DNA from: Kiritimatiellia bacterium
Lineage (GTDB): Bacteria; Verrucomicrobiota; Kiritimatiellia; RFP12; UBA1067
Assembly: GCA_017405115.1 (NCBI GenBank)
Contig: JAFRBA010000280.1
Location: forward strand, 1 to 64,000
Reading direction: 5' to 3'
DNA length: 64,000 nucleotides
The notes below the pieces were generated by a model. The model made no database searches, was not told where the DNA came from, and saw nothing but the letters and a program-made list of their open reading frames with translations. Within the stretch, counting starts at the first letter, position 1; the number at the start of each line of letters is the position of its first letter. The translations under genes were made by a program, and so were the position numbers. Shown one piece after another: positions 32,507 through 40,674 of the stretch.

Positions 32507-32603
32507 ATTATCGCAAAAAAGGCTTAATTTGTCAATGCGGATTTGGCACGAAATAGATTTAAAATCAATTTCGTGCCAAATTCAACAATCTCCTCTTTGG
32601 CAC
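32507..32603 (-). promoter_or_regulatory. Promoter and private dyad of ATPase 4
   Basis: TTGACA (32530-32535) and GATAAT (32507-32512), 17-bp spacer. A perfect 13-bp dyad, TTTGGCACGAAAT (32542-32554) and ATTTCGTGCCAAA (32568-32580), starts 7 bp upstream of the -35 box. A third TTTGGCAC lies at 32596-32603. Confidence 0.75.
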
Positions 32604-32620
32604 AAACCTTCGGCACGAGC

Positions 32621-34003
32621 CTACTGCCGCTCCCAGAACTTCCGCCACTCCCGGAGGAAGTTCTTGGTCAGGTCTTCGTTGCCAAGAAGGGCGGCCATCG
32701 TGGCCTGCTTCATGTCGCGCGTGCTTATCAGGGCCTCCATGTAGTCGGACTTCAGCTTTGCGAACGGACGAAAGCGAACGTTCGGCGCACCCTTCTCTAT
32801 GAAGACCGCGATCGACCAGGCGAGTCGGTACTTCATGCGGCGAACCAGGTCCGACCCGCCGTAGAACTCGTCGTAGTCGGCGAGCATCAGCGCAGGAAGC
32901 GTCGGCGCAAGGCGCTCGAGCCCGTCGGGGCTCGTGTCGAAGCCCTCGCCCCATTCAAGGGACTCCTCGTCCTCGAAATACTGCGCATAGCCCTCGTTGA
33001 ACCAGGGCGACGCGGTTATCATGGAGCATGCGTAGGAAAGGTACTGGTGGAACGCCTCGTGGCGGATGGTGCGCATCAGCTCGGCCTCGCCGACCTCGGG
33101 CAGATGGGCGACCAGCTCGCGGCGGACCGGGCTCCAGTACGCCGCGCTCCACGCCATGTCGTCGCCTACGGCGTCGAGGTATTCGTCGCGGCTGCGGTAG
33201 ATGCGCGCCACGCTGAGCGTGTTGGACGTGTCGACGGAAGAGGGAACGACGGCGGCGTAGCGCGCGCGGAGCCTCGGAAGATCGTTCGTCAGCGCGGCGA
33301 CGAATCCGGACGTTCGCGGTAGGTCGTCCAGTATGGTGAACGGCTCGGCGTCCGTCCAGCGCCAGGCGGCATAGTTCGTTATGCTGTGGTGGGCGTCCGC
33401 GCGCAGCTGCTCGCGCTCGGACTCGGGGATCGGGTCGCCGCCGATCCAGAGCCCCGCCGTCTTCCACTCGTCCTCGAGAAACTTCCACTCGAACTTCTCC
33501 ATCCGCTCCGCGAAGTCGTCGCTCTCCGCGAGCTCCCACACGGCGAGGTACCAGACGGACGACTTCTCTGGGAGGAACGTGCACACGATCGCCGTGCGGT
33601 TCGTGCCCTGCCAGTACTCGACGCTCTTCATGCCGCGAGACTGCTGGCGCGGCGGGCGGGCCTCCAGATCGGGCTCGAACGGCGCAAGCAGGGCCACGGC
33701 GTCGCGGCGGCGCAGGAGGTCGCGGCGGCCGAGCGGCACGCACGAGGCCGTGTAGTCGACGCGCGTCTCGGTCTCGTGCGCGCCGATCGCCGGCGGGGCC
33801 ACATCGAGCTTCGCGAGCGTGAAGACGCGCCCGTCGTCGTCGGACCAGCAGCCCAGCACCGCGCGGGAAGTCCACAGGTCTAGCCGGTCGTAGCGGTCCT
33901 CCAGGCGGCTGCGGCCGTCTTCCTGCACGAGGAAGGCGTCCGCCTTCGGCATGTCGAGCGGCTCCGGCGAGGTGAAGAACAGCGATGCAGCAAGTACTAT
34001 CAT
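32621..34003 (-). CDS. HExxH zinc metalloprotease-like protein (gluzincin type)
   Basis: 460 aa. 'MRTIRHEAFHQYLSYACS' has the HEAFH zinc motif at about residue 314, and 'PWFNEGYAQYFEDEES' about 20 residues on supplies the likely third ligand Glu, the gluzincin arrangement (DUF1570-like). A short hydrophobic N-terminus (MIVLAASLFFTSPEP) suggests export. The start at 34003 overlaps the mlaD stop (TGATG), placing the gene at the end of the mla operon. Its substrate and any link to lipid transport are unknown. Confidence 0.72.
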   Translation of the reverse strand: MIVLAASLFFTSPEPLDMPKADAFLVQEDGRSRLEDRYDRLDLWTSRAVLGCWSDDDGRVFTLAKLDVAPPAIGAHETETRVDYTASCVPLGRRDLLRRRDAVALLAPFEPDLEARPPRQQSRGMKSVEYWQGTNRTAIVCTFLPEKSSVWYLAVWELAESDDFAERMEKFEWKFLEDEWKTAGLWIGGDPIPESEREQLRADAHHSITNYAAWRWTDAEPFTILDDLPRTSGFVAALTNDLPRLRARYAAVVPSSVDTSNTLSVARIYRSRDEYLDAVGDDMAWSAAYWSPVRRELVAHLPEVGEAELMRTIRHEAFHQYLSYACSMITASPWFNEGYAQYFEDEESLEWGEGFDTSPDGLERLAPTLPALMLADYDEFYGGSDLVRRMKYRLAWSIAVFIEKGAPNVRFRPFAKLKSDYMEALISTRDMKQATMAALLGNEDLTKNFLREWRKFWERQ

Positions 34004-35028
34004 CAGAATGCTCCTGTAGCCAAGGAAGTGAACGTCGAGATCGGCGTCGTGTCGCGGTAGTTGTCTATGACCTGCCGGATGTCGCGCACAAGGCCGTCGA
34101 CTTCCTTGTACAGCGTGTCGTCTGCGGTGAGGCGGCCCAGCGTGCCCTCGCCGTCGCGGAGGCGCTTGGCGACGACGTTGAGGTTGTCGAGAAGCTCGTC
34201 GGCGCGCGCCGTCGTGCCCTTCAGGTCGATGTCGGACGCCGTCTTCGCGACGTTGCCGCACATCGTGCGGAAGTCGGCTATGGCGGCGTCGAGCTCGTCG
34301 TAGAGCTTCTGGCGGTTCAGCCTCTCGGTTATCGACTTAGCGTTGGCGAGCGTGGCGTCGAGGTTTTCGTAGATGCTCTTGCGGTTCAGCTGGTCTGCGA
34401 TCTCGCGGGCGCTGGCGACCGTGGCCTTCAGGTCGTCGTACACCTGCTCGTCGGACGAGACGAGCTTCCCCACCAGCCCTTCGCCGCGGTCGATGCGCGA
34501 GAGGACGTTGCGCACCGACTCGCTGGCGGACTCCAGGTTGGTGACTATGCCCGAGCCCTCGAGCCGGTCGGTGAGCTCCCGGAGGTTCCTGGCGATCTTG
34601 GCGACGTCCCCCATCCAGTCCGTCGGCGTCTCGCCGCGTATCGGCGCGGCGGCTGCGAGGTCTATCCGGTCGCCGACCCCCTCTTCCAGCTGCAGGTAGT
34701 TGCCGCCCAGCACGGACAGGTTGCATACTGCCGCGCGGCATCCCTGCCGCAGCACGACGCGCTCGTCGACGACCGCCGTCACGACCAGGTTGGACGGCGT
34801 GACGGATATCTGCTCCACGGTGCCGACCTTGGTGCCGCGGTACATCACGCTGTCGTGCTCCTTGAGCCCCGCCACCTGCTCGAACTCGATCCTCACGGGC
34901 CTGCGGTTGCGGCCGGACAGAAGGTCCACGCCCGACACCACGATCGTGAAGTAGCCCAGCAGGGCCACGAGCGCGATAATGAAGAAACCAACAACGGCAT
35001 GCGCAAACGCATTGTTCCGCTTTCTCAT
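34003..35028 (-). CDS. mlaD: MlaD-type MCE-domain lipid-transport protein
   Basis: 341 aa. One N-terminal transmembrane helix ('AHAVVGFFIIALVALLGYFTIVV') is followed by the MCE domain ('VRIEFEQVAGLKEHDSVMYRGTKVGTVEQISV...LSVLGGNYLQLEEG') at about residues 40-140. The rest is a long helical region with 'TLANAKSITERLNRQKLYDELDAAIADF'-like repeats, longer than E. coli MlaD and more like the helical MCE proteins of other phyla. It should form a periplasmic ring carrying phospholipids between membranes. ATGA overlap with mlaF. Confidence 0.88.
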   Translation of the reverse strand: MRKRNNAFAHAVVGFFIIALVALLGYFTIVVSGVDLLSGRNRRPVRIEFEQVAGLKEHDSVMYRGTKVGTVEQISVTPSNLVVTAVVDERVVLRQGCRAAVCNLSVLGGNYLQLEEGVGDRIDLAAAAPIRGETPTDWMGDVAKIARNLRELTDRLEGSGIVTNLESASESVRNVLSRIDRGEGLVGKLVSSDEQVYDDLKATVASAREIADQLNRKSIYENLDATLANAKSITERLNRQKLYDELDAAIADFRTMCGNVAKTASDIDLKGTTARADELLDNLNVVAKRLRDGEGTLGRLTADDTLYKEVDGLVRDIRQVIDNYRDTTPISTFTSLATGAF

Positions 35029-35753
35029 GTCCCCTCCCCCCTTGATGCGGCGAGAAACTCGACCACGGCGGGTTCGCGCGATGCGGAGAACTCCTCCGGA
35101 GTCGCGCACAGCACGCACTTGCCGTCCTTCAGCAGCATGATCCTGTCCGCCAGGCGCAGAGTCCCCGCGAGGTCGTGCGTCACCAGGACCGAGGTCGCGC
35201 CGCTTGCGTCGCGGACTTTTCGCACCAACTGCGATATGCTTGCCGACGTCACCGGGTCCAGCCCGGATGTCGGCTCGTCGTACAGTATGACGTCTGCGTC
35301 GCGCACGAGCACGCGGGCGAGCCCCGCGCGCTTCTGCATGCCGCCGGATATCTCGGCCGGATACAGGTCCGCGGCGTCCTCCAGCCCTACCGCCCTGAGC
35401 GCCTCCGTCACCCTGGCGTCGATCTCCGCGTCCGTGAGCCGCGTGGTCTCGGCGAGCGGAAGCGCGACGTTCTCGTAGACGGTGAGCCACGCCAGGAGCG
35501 CACCCGACTGGAAGAGGTAGCCTATGCGCTGCGACGTGCAGGTAACGCGCCCTTCGTCCGGCTCGAGCAGGCCAACGATGTGCTTGAGCGTAACGGACTT
35601 GCCCGTGCCCGACGGCCCCACGACGGCGAAGATCTCGCCCGCGCGCACCGAGAACGTCAGCCCGTCGAGGACCGTGCGCCCACCGAGGCGCTTCGTCACG
35701 CCCTCGAACGCGACGACCGTTTCGCCCGCGCCTGCCTGTCGTCCGCCGCTCAT
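35025..35753 (-). CDS. mlaF: MlaF-type ABC ATPase of the lipid transporter
   Basis: 242 aa. Walker A 'AVVGPSGTGKSVTLKHIVGLL', Q-loop 'IGYLFQSGALLAWLTVYENVALPL' (a MlaF hallmark), signature 'ISGGMQKRAGLARVLV', Walker B 'VILYDEPTSGLDPVTS', H-loop 'VLVTHDL'. It powers MlaE-dependent phospholipid transport at the inner membrane. ATGA overlaps at both ends tie it to mlaE and mlaD. Confidence 0.93.
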   Translation of the reverse strand: MSGGRQAGAGETVVAFEGVTKRLGGRTVLDGLTFSVRAGEIFAVVGPSGTGKSVTLKHIVGLLEPDEGRVTCTSQRIGYLFQSGALLAWLTVYENVALPLAETTRLTDAEIDARVTEALRAVGLEDAADLYPAEISGGMQKRAGLARVLVRDADVILYDEPTSGLDPVTSASISQLVRKVRDASGATSVLVTHDLAGTLRLADRIMLLKDGKCVLCATPEEFSASREPAVVEFLAASRGEGT

Positions 35754-36508
35754 CTGTAGCAGACCCTCGTGATCATGTACCCGAAAATCAGTATCGCGAG
35801 AAACGACGCTATCACCGAGCGCTGCGTCGACTTGCCCACGCCGGTCGCGCCGAACGACGTGCCAAGCCCCTCCGACACGGATATCGAGCCTATCAGGAGC
35901 CCGAACACCCCGGCCTTGAGGAGCCCCACCGAAAGGTCCTTCGTAGTCACTACCGCCATCGCGCTGGAGGCGAACTGCCGGAAGTCCACGTCGAGCTGCG
36001 TCGCGCCTACCAGGCCGCCGCCGACGGTGCCGACGATACAGCAGAAGAACGTCAGGAGGGGTGCCATCAGCACGAGGGCCAGGACGCGCGGCGAGGCGAG
36101 GAAGCGCATCGGCGAGATGCCCATGACCAGGAGCGCGTCGATCTCGTCGTTCACCTTCATGGTGCCTATCTCCGCCGCGATCGCGGAGCCGACGCAGGCC
36201 GCGAGGCATATTCCGCAGCTGAACGCCGCCATGTCGCGCACGAGGGTTATCATCACCGCCGCGCCGAGGTATATCTCCTGGTTGAACTTCGCAAGCTCCA
36301 GGCCGACCTGCAGGGAGAGTATCATCCCGGTGAAGAGCGAGACGACCGTGACGACTGGGAGCGACCTTATGCCGGTGGCGTAGAGCTGGTCGAACAGGTC
36401 GGACAGGCCGCGGCGGCGGAACAGCACGGACGGCACGAACGCGACGGACTGGACCATCACGACGCCTGCGCGCCCGATTGGCGCAAAAAACTCCGCCATG
36501 CAGCTCAT
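35750..36508 (-). CDS. mlaE: MlaE-type ABC permease
   Basis: 252 aa with five to six hydrophobic helices. 'FTGMILSLQVGLELAKFN', 'AAEIGTMKVNDEIDALLVMGISPMRFLASPRVLAL' and 'GLLIGSISVSEGLGTSFGATGVGKSTQRSVI' are diagnostic of MlaE permeases. It heads the operon mlaE-mlaF-mlaD-protease. The start is the ATG at 36508, 8 nt after TGCTATAAT with no ribosome-binding site, predicting a leaderless mRNA; a second ATG three codons on is the alternative. Confidence 0.92.
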   Translation of the reverse strand: MSCMAEFFAPIGRAGVVMVQSVAFVPSVLFRRRGLSDLFDQLYATGIRSLPVVTVVSLFTGMILSLQVGLELAKFNQEIYLGAAVMITLVRDMAAFSCGICLAACVGSAIAAEIGTMKVNDEIDALLVMGISPMRFLASPRVLALVLMAPLLTFFCCIVGTVGGGLVGATQLDVDFRQFASSAMAVVTTKDLSVGLLKAGVFGLLIGSISVSEGLGTSFGATGVGKSTQRSVIASFLAILIFGYMITRVCYR

Positions 36509-36516
36509 GGGCCGTA

Positions 36517-36522
36517 ATTATA
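36517..36522 (-). promoter_or_regulatory. Extended -10 promoter of the mla operon
   Basis: TGCTATAAT on the minus strand in the 41-bp gap after priA; the mlaE ATG lies 8 nt downstream. Confidence 0.65.
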
Positions 36523-36549
36523 GCATATTCAGGGGCGCATGCGGCGATT

Positions 36550-38790
36550 CTACAAAAGATTGACCGCGTCGACGTCCACGAACACCCGGAGGGCCTTCGG
36601 CGGCGGGCGCACAGACGATATCCATCGCCATGCGCCTACGATCGAGGAAACGGACTTGGCGCGCAGGACCACCTGCCAGCGGTACCAGCCGTCGGCCTTC
36701 TCCAGCGCCGAGGGCATCGCCTCCGACACGCGCAGCCCCGCCTTCCCGAGCTTGCCGAGGCTCGCCGCGTACATCTCGGCCCACGCGCCGACGAGCTTGA
36801 GGTCGCGCGACCTGAGCCAGATGACGGCAAGGTGGCAGAACGGCGGCAGGAACGCCTCTTCCCTGGCCTTCAGCTCGTTCGCAGCGAATCGCGCGAAGTC
36901 GCCTGCCGCGGCGGCGAGCATCGTGGGCTCAGACGTGTCGTAGCTCTGTATGAGCGCCTCGCCCGGAAGCTCTGCGCGGCCGGCGCGGCCCGCCACCTGC
37001 GAAAGGAGCTGGTAGGTCCGCTCGGCCGCCCGGAAGTCCGGCAGGTTGAGCGATGCGTCCGCATTGAGCACCCCCACGAGCGTCACGTTCGGGAAGTCCA
37101 GTCCCTTGGCTATCATCTGCGTGCCGACCAGAATGTCCGCCTCGCCGCGGCGGAACGCTGAGAGGATGTCGTCGTGCGAGTGCCGGCGCGAAGTCGAGTC
37201 GGCGTCCATCCGCAGCACGCGCGCCCTCGGAAAGCACTTCGCGAGCGCCGCCTCGGCGCGCTGCGTGCCGATGCCGCGGCAGTCGAACGAAGTGCCTCCG
37301 CACTTCGGGCACGCGGCGGGCAGTTCGGCCCATCCGCCGCACACATGGCACCTCAGGCAGCTGTCGGCCTGGTGGTAGGTGTACGGAACGCCGCACTCCG
37401 GGCATTCGGCGACGGCCCCGCAGACCGCGCACGCGAACGATCGCGAATAGCCGCGCCGGTTCAGGAAGAGTATCGCCTGCTCGCCGCGGTCGAGGCGCAG
37501 GCGCAGAGCGTCGAGGAGCGCGCGGGAGAAGATCGCGCCGCCGGATTGCGAGGCCGATTCCTCGCGCATGTCGACGAGCCCGACAGGGGGAATCGTTCCG
37601 GAACCGGCGCGGCGGCGCATCTCGGAGAGCGCGTACTTCCCCCGGCGGACGTTCATCCAGCTCTCCAGCGACGGCGTAGCCGAACCGAGCACTACGCGCG
37701 CGCCCTCGACGGCGCCGCGCAGCACGGCGACGTCGCGCGCGCTGTAGCGCGGCGACTCCTCCTGCTTGTAGCTGGACTCGTGCTCCTCGTCCACCACGAT
37801 CAGCCCGAGGTTCGCGACCGGCGCCCATACCGCGCTGCGCGGGCCGACGACCACCCTCGCGGCGCCCGAGCGTATGCGGTGCCACTCGTCGTAGCGCTCG
37901 CCGTCCGAAAGGGCGGAATGGAGAACCGCGACCTGCCCGCCGAAGCGGGACGCGAAGCGCTGCACCGTCTGCGGCGTAAGCGCGATCTCCGGCACGAGGA
38001 CGATCGCGCCGCGCCCGGCCGCCAGCTCCGCCGCTATCGCCTGCAGGTAGACCTCCGTCTTGCCGGAGCCCGTAACGCCGAACAGCAGAACCGGAGAGGA
38101 CGCGCCGACGATCGCCTTCAGCGCCGCCGCCTGCTCGTCGTTGAGCTGCAGCGGCCGCGTCGGAAGCACCCGCCTCCCCGCGAGAGGGTCGCGGCGGCGT
38201 GCGCGCGGCTCTATGCGGACCAGTCCGCGCCCGGCAAGTGCCCTCAGGCTCGCGGGCGTCGTCTTGAGCTCGGCGCACAGCGACCGCATCCATCCGCCGC
38301 CGAGCCGCACGACCTGATCGACAAGCCAGTGCTGACGGGCTGTGAGCGCCGGGGAATCCCCGGGCTTTCCGGCTTCCTCGCCAGCCGGCTCAACGAAAAG
38401 CTGCTCCTTCGCGCGGGCGTTGCGCTTCAGGACCGCAGCGGGAAGCGCCGCGCGGAGGACCGACTCGAGCGGGGCCGCCGTGTAGGCGGCGACCTTCTTG
38501 ACCAGCTTCAGGAGCGCCGGCGAGAAGAACGGCGTCTCGTCGACAATCGCCGTTATCGACTTAAGCCGATAGCTCTCGCCCTCCGCACTTCGCACTTTGC
38601 ACTTCGCACTTTGCACTCCGCTTGCGCCTTCGCCTCCTGGCGAAAGTGCAAGCGCGAACCCCCGCGCCTCCCGGTGCCCGAACGGAACAGAAAGAAGCTG
38701 GCCCACGGCCAGCTTCCTTTCCAGCGCCGCCGGCACCTCGTAGGTGAACAGCCGGTCAAGCGCAAGGTCTATCGCTACCTGGACGCGCAC
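36550..38790 (-). CDS. priA: Primosomal replication helicase PriA
   Basis: 746 aa. Walker A 'LLFGVTGSGKTEVYLQAI' at about residue 240, 'LIVVDEEHESSYKQEESPRYSARDVA', 'VVLGSATPSLESW', 'AILFLNRRGYS', then the zinc-binding cysteine pairs (CAVC, CPEC, CHVC, CPKC) and 'VGTQMIAKGLDFPNVTLVGVLNAD'. It restarts stalled replication forks. The start at 38790 lies one base after the pseudopilin stop. Residues about 58-71 (GVQSAKCKVRSAEG) are encoded by an alternating CACTTTG/CACTTCG repeat inserted in a loop of the N-terminal DNA-binding domain. Confidence 0.94.
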   Translation of the reverse strand: MRVQVAIDLALDRLFTYEVPAALERKLAVGQLLSVPFGHREARGFALALSPGGEGASGVQSAKCKVRSAEGESYRLKSITAIVDETPFFSPALLKLVKKVAAYTAAPLESVLRAALPAAVLKRNARAKEQLFVEPAGEEAGKPGDSPALTARQHWLVDQVVRLGGGWMRSLCAELKTTPASLRALAGRGLVRIEPRARRRDPLAGRRVLPTRPLQLNDEQAAALKAIVGASSPVLLFGVTGSGKTEVYLQAIAAELAAGRGAIVLVPEIALTPQTVQRFASRFGGQVAVLHSALSDGERYDEWHRIRSGAARVVVGPRSAVWAPVANLGLIVVDEEHESSYKQEESPRYSARDVAVLRGAVEGARVVLGSATPSLESWMNVRRGKYALSEMRRRAGSGTIPPVGLVDMREESASQSGGAIFSRALLDALRLRLDRGEQAILFLNRRGYSRSFACAVCGAVAECPECGVPYTYHQADSCLRCHVCGGWAELPAACPKCGGTSFDCRGIGTQRAEAALAKCFPRARVLRMDADSTSRRHSHDDILSAFRRGEADILVGTQMIAKGLDFPNVTLVGVLNADASLNLPDFRAAERTYQLLSQVAGRAGRAELPGEALIQSYDTSEPTMLAAAAGDFARFAANELKAREEAFLPPFCHLAVIWLRSRDLKLVGAWAEMYAASLGKLGKAGLRVSEAMPSALEKADGWYRWQVVLRAKSVSSIVGAWRWISSVRPPPKALRVFVDVDAVNLL
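38581..38622. repeat. In-frame GCACTTYGCACTT phrase repeat in priA
   Basis: Four-fold repetition of the word GCACTTTGCACTTC, read on the minus strand as QSAKCKVRSAE inside PriA. Lower complexity than the surrounding coding DNA. Confidence 0.75.
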
Positions 38791-38791
38791 C

Positions 38792-39535
38792 TCAGTTCGA
38801 GGCGCCGGTCTTCAGATAGGAGAAGTCGCTCTCGCTCGGAATCGTGAAGCTCTGCTGGTTGTAGACGAGGTAGAGCTTTGAATACTTCGCCTTTATGGTG
38901 CTCGCGCCGCCGCCCTTGCGGATGCAGATCCACGCCTTGTTCGCAAACGGCGTGTCGGACTCGCCGCCGTTCGCCTTGCCGACGCCGACCGCCGTCTTCG
39001 TCTGGCCGTTGAACGAACCGGAGGTGATGAGCGTGTCGGTCTGGCAGTTGCGTGTGACGAGCGCGGGGATGATGTCCTCCATCTCGTCGGTGAGGCCCTG
39101 CGCGACGACCCACATCACGTTCTTGGCGTCGAGGTTCTGGCCTGCGAACGGCGGCACGCCCGCGCCGGAGAGAACGTTCATGTCGACGCCCGAGACGTAC
39201 GGGGACCAGGTGTCCTTGCCGTAGTTGTCGATGTCGAAGAGCTCCTTGAAGTACTCGGTCGACGTGCCGAACGTCTGGCCCGCGATGTCCTCGCCGTCGT
39301 CGGACTTGTCGGTCGAGCCCTTCGGCCACACGGAGGTGAGCCCCGCGGCCTCGCGCTCGGTGTTGGCCTGCGTGATGCCGACGAACAGGTTGCGGCCGCG
39401 CATCGAGACGGCCGCCGTCTGCGCGGAAAGCATGGCGGACGAGATCGCCGGGAACAGCGCGCCCATCAGAATGCCGAGAATGCCGATCACGACGAGAAGC
39501 TCGACGAGTGTAAAACCGTTGCTTGTCTTTTTCAT
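38792..39535 (-). CDS. Type II secretion-type pseudopilin (prepilin N-terminal methylation site)
   Basis: 247 aa. 'MKKTSNGFTLVELLVVIGILGILMGALFPAISSA' has the prepilin peptidase site G/FTLVELL after seven residues and the hydrophobic pilin helix. The body is beta-rich with 'SPYVSGVDMNV' and ends 'YLKTGASN'. Many PVC genomes carry large families of such pseudopilins; whether this one belongs to a secretion system is unknown because no other system gene is near. Start follows AAGGAGG; a GATAAT-type box lies in the 55-bp gap after the phosphatidyltransferase gene. It is followed by priA with one base between. Confidence 0.87.
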   Translation of the reverse strand: MKKTSNGFTLVELLVVIGILGILMGALFPAISSAMLSAQTAAVSMRGRNLFVGITQANTEREAAGLTSVWPKGSTDKSDDGEDIAGQTFGTSTEYFKELFDIDNYGKDTWSPYVSGVDMNVLSGAGVPPFAGQNLDAKNVMWVVAQGLTDEMEDIIPALVTRNCQTDTLITSGSFNGQTKTAVGVGKANGGESDTPFANKAWICIRKGGGASTIKAKYSKLYLVYNQQSFTIPSESDFSYLKTGASN

Positions 39536-39590
39536 TGCTTTGCCCTCCTTGGTTTGGTTGCTGATATTATCTCAAATTTTTCCGTCCGAT

Positions 39591-40241
39591 TCAAGTGCCA
39601 TCCTGCAGAAGCCCTCTTCGCAGGTACGGCAGGTACGAAAGAGTGTATGTCACGAGGCTCCAGAGAGTGAGCAGAATGAGCAGCCCCTCGACGACATAGC
39701 AGCTCCACAGCCACGGCGCCTGCCACGACGCCGGGAACATGCGGTGGAAGCAACAGTACGCGTATATCCATCCTGCGCCGGGAAACGACAGCGCCGTGCG
39801 CAGCTTCCCGAGCCACGCCGCCGACACGTCGGCCCCGTAGTGCGCCCCGACCATCCGCATAAACGTCACCCAGGTGTCGCGCAGCATGTAGAGGATCGTG
39901 AACGTCATCATCACAAGCCCGTGGACCTCGGACTCCCCCTGGTGCATGACCTGCCACGACAGGGCCGGGAACGCCGCGATGTAGAAGACCTTGTCCATCA
40001 GCGGGTCGGACATCTTGCCGAGCGTGGTGATGACGTTCCACTTGCGCGCGAAGTGGCCGTCCCATGCGTCCGTGAGCCCCGAAAGCAGCATCATCGCGCA
40101 TGCCGCGACGGCCAGCACGAGCCCGCGCGCGCCATCGGGCATAAACTCCTGCACGACCGCCAGGACGAGCCAGGCGAATATCAGGGGAACCCGCGCGAAC
40201 GTCAGCGCATTGACGAACCGAGCCTTGCCAACCGGCGTCAC
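39591..40241 (-). CDS. CDP-alcohol phosphatidyltransferase family protein
   Basis: 216 aa, membrane protein. 'SGLTDAWDGHFARKWNVITTLGKMSDPLMDKVFYI' matches the family signature D-x2-D-G-x2-A-R-x8-G-x3-D-x3-D; the two last Asp residues are catalytic. It condenses a CDP-linked lipid with an alcohol at the inner membrane; phosphatidylglycerophosphate synthase (PgsA) is the most likely member, but the acceptor cannot be fixed. It starts at a GTG overlapping the previous stop (GTGA), so translation is coupled to the zinc-ribbon protein. Confidence 0.84.
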   Translation of the reverse strand: MTPVGKARFVNALTFARVPLIFAWLVLAVVQEFMPDGARGLVLAVAACAMMLLSGLTDAWDGHFARKWNVITTLGKMSDPLMDKVFYIAAFPALSWQVMHQGESEVHGLVMMTFTILYMLRDTWVTFMRMVGAHYGADVSAAWLGKLRTALSFPGAGWIYAYCCFHRMFPASWQAPWLWSCYVVEGLLILLTLWSLVTYTLSYLPYLRRGLLQDGT

Positions 40242-40615
40242 GACTCGGAAAGACCTTCCGCGACGACTTCCTGCATCACCCCAAGAGCCTCCTGGAGCTG
40301 CACCAGACGAGCCTTGAGCGACTGGATCTGCAGCTCGGACTTCTGGTAGTTGCGCCGCGTCGCGAAAAGCTGCTTGAGTATCTCGCCGGGGTCGAGGTCG
40401 AGGTCTGAGAGCTCCATCCCGTCGGGGATGGGCACCAGAACCGACTCTCCGCACTCGGAGCAGTTTATCTGCAGCCCCGCGCCGCGGTAGTCGATCACCA
40501 GGTTCTTGCCGCAGTGCGGACAGTCGAAGACTATGTCCGTGTCCCGAATCTCCGCGCCCTCGTCGTTGTCGCGAACGGGCACTTCGATCTCTTCTTCTGT
40601 GTTCTCTTCAGCCAT
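40238..40615 (-). CDS. Small zinc-ribbon/coiled-coil protein
   Basis: 125 aa. 'IVFDCPHCGKNLVIDYRGAGLQINCSECGESVLVPIP' is a four-cysteine zinc ribbon (CxxC...CxxC) at about residues 30-65, preceded by an acidic N-terminus and followed by a helical coiled coil ('NYQKSELQIQSLKARLVQLQEALGVMQEVV'). No known function. Start at 40615 follows GGGAGG; promoter TTGCGC, 18 bp, TATAAT (40638-40667) with TGG before the -10. It is coupled to the CDP-alcohol phosphatidyltransferase gene downstream. Confidence 0.72.
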   Translation of the reverse strand: MAEENTEEEIEVPVRDNDEGAEIRDTDIVFDCPHCGKNLVIDYRGAGLQINCSECGESVLVPIPDGMELSDLDLDPGEILKQLFATRRNYQKSELQIQSLKARLVQLQEALGVMQEVVAEGLSES

Positions 40616-40637
40616 GACAACCTCCCTTGACGCCAGC

Positions 40638-40667
40638 ATTATACCAAAAAAAGAATCGTCTGCGCAA
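40638..40667 (-). promoter_or_regulatory. Promoter of the zinc-ribbon/phosphatidyltransferase operon
   Basis: TGGTATAAT (-10 at 40638-40643) and TTGCGC (40662-40667), 18-bp spacer. Here a leader of about 17 nt with a GGGAGG ribosome-binding site follows. Confidence 0.65.
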
Positions 40668-40674
40668 TCACCCG

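Noticed and set aside
20651..32535. Insertion sequence or transposon around the ATPase genes
   Set aside because: No transposase, recombinase or target-site duplication is visible; the repeats sit at promoters and 3' flanks, not at both ends of a mobile unit.
37174..38847. 557-codon plus-strand frame
   Set aside because: Antisense to priA, with the Arg/Ala-rich composition typical of shadow frames in GC-rich DNA.
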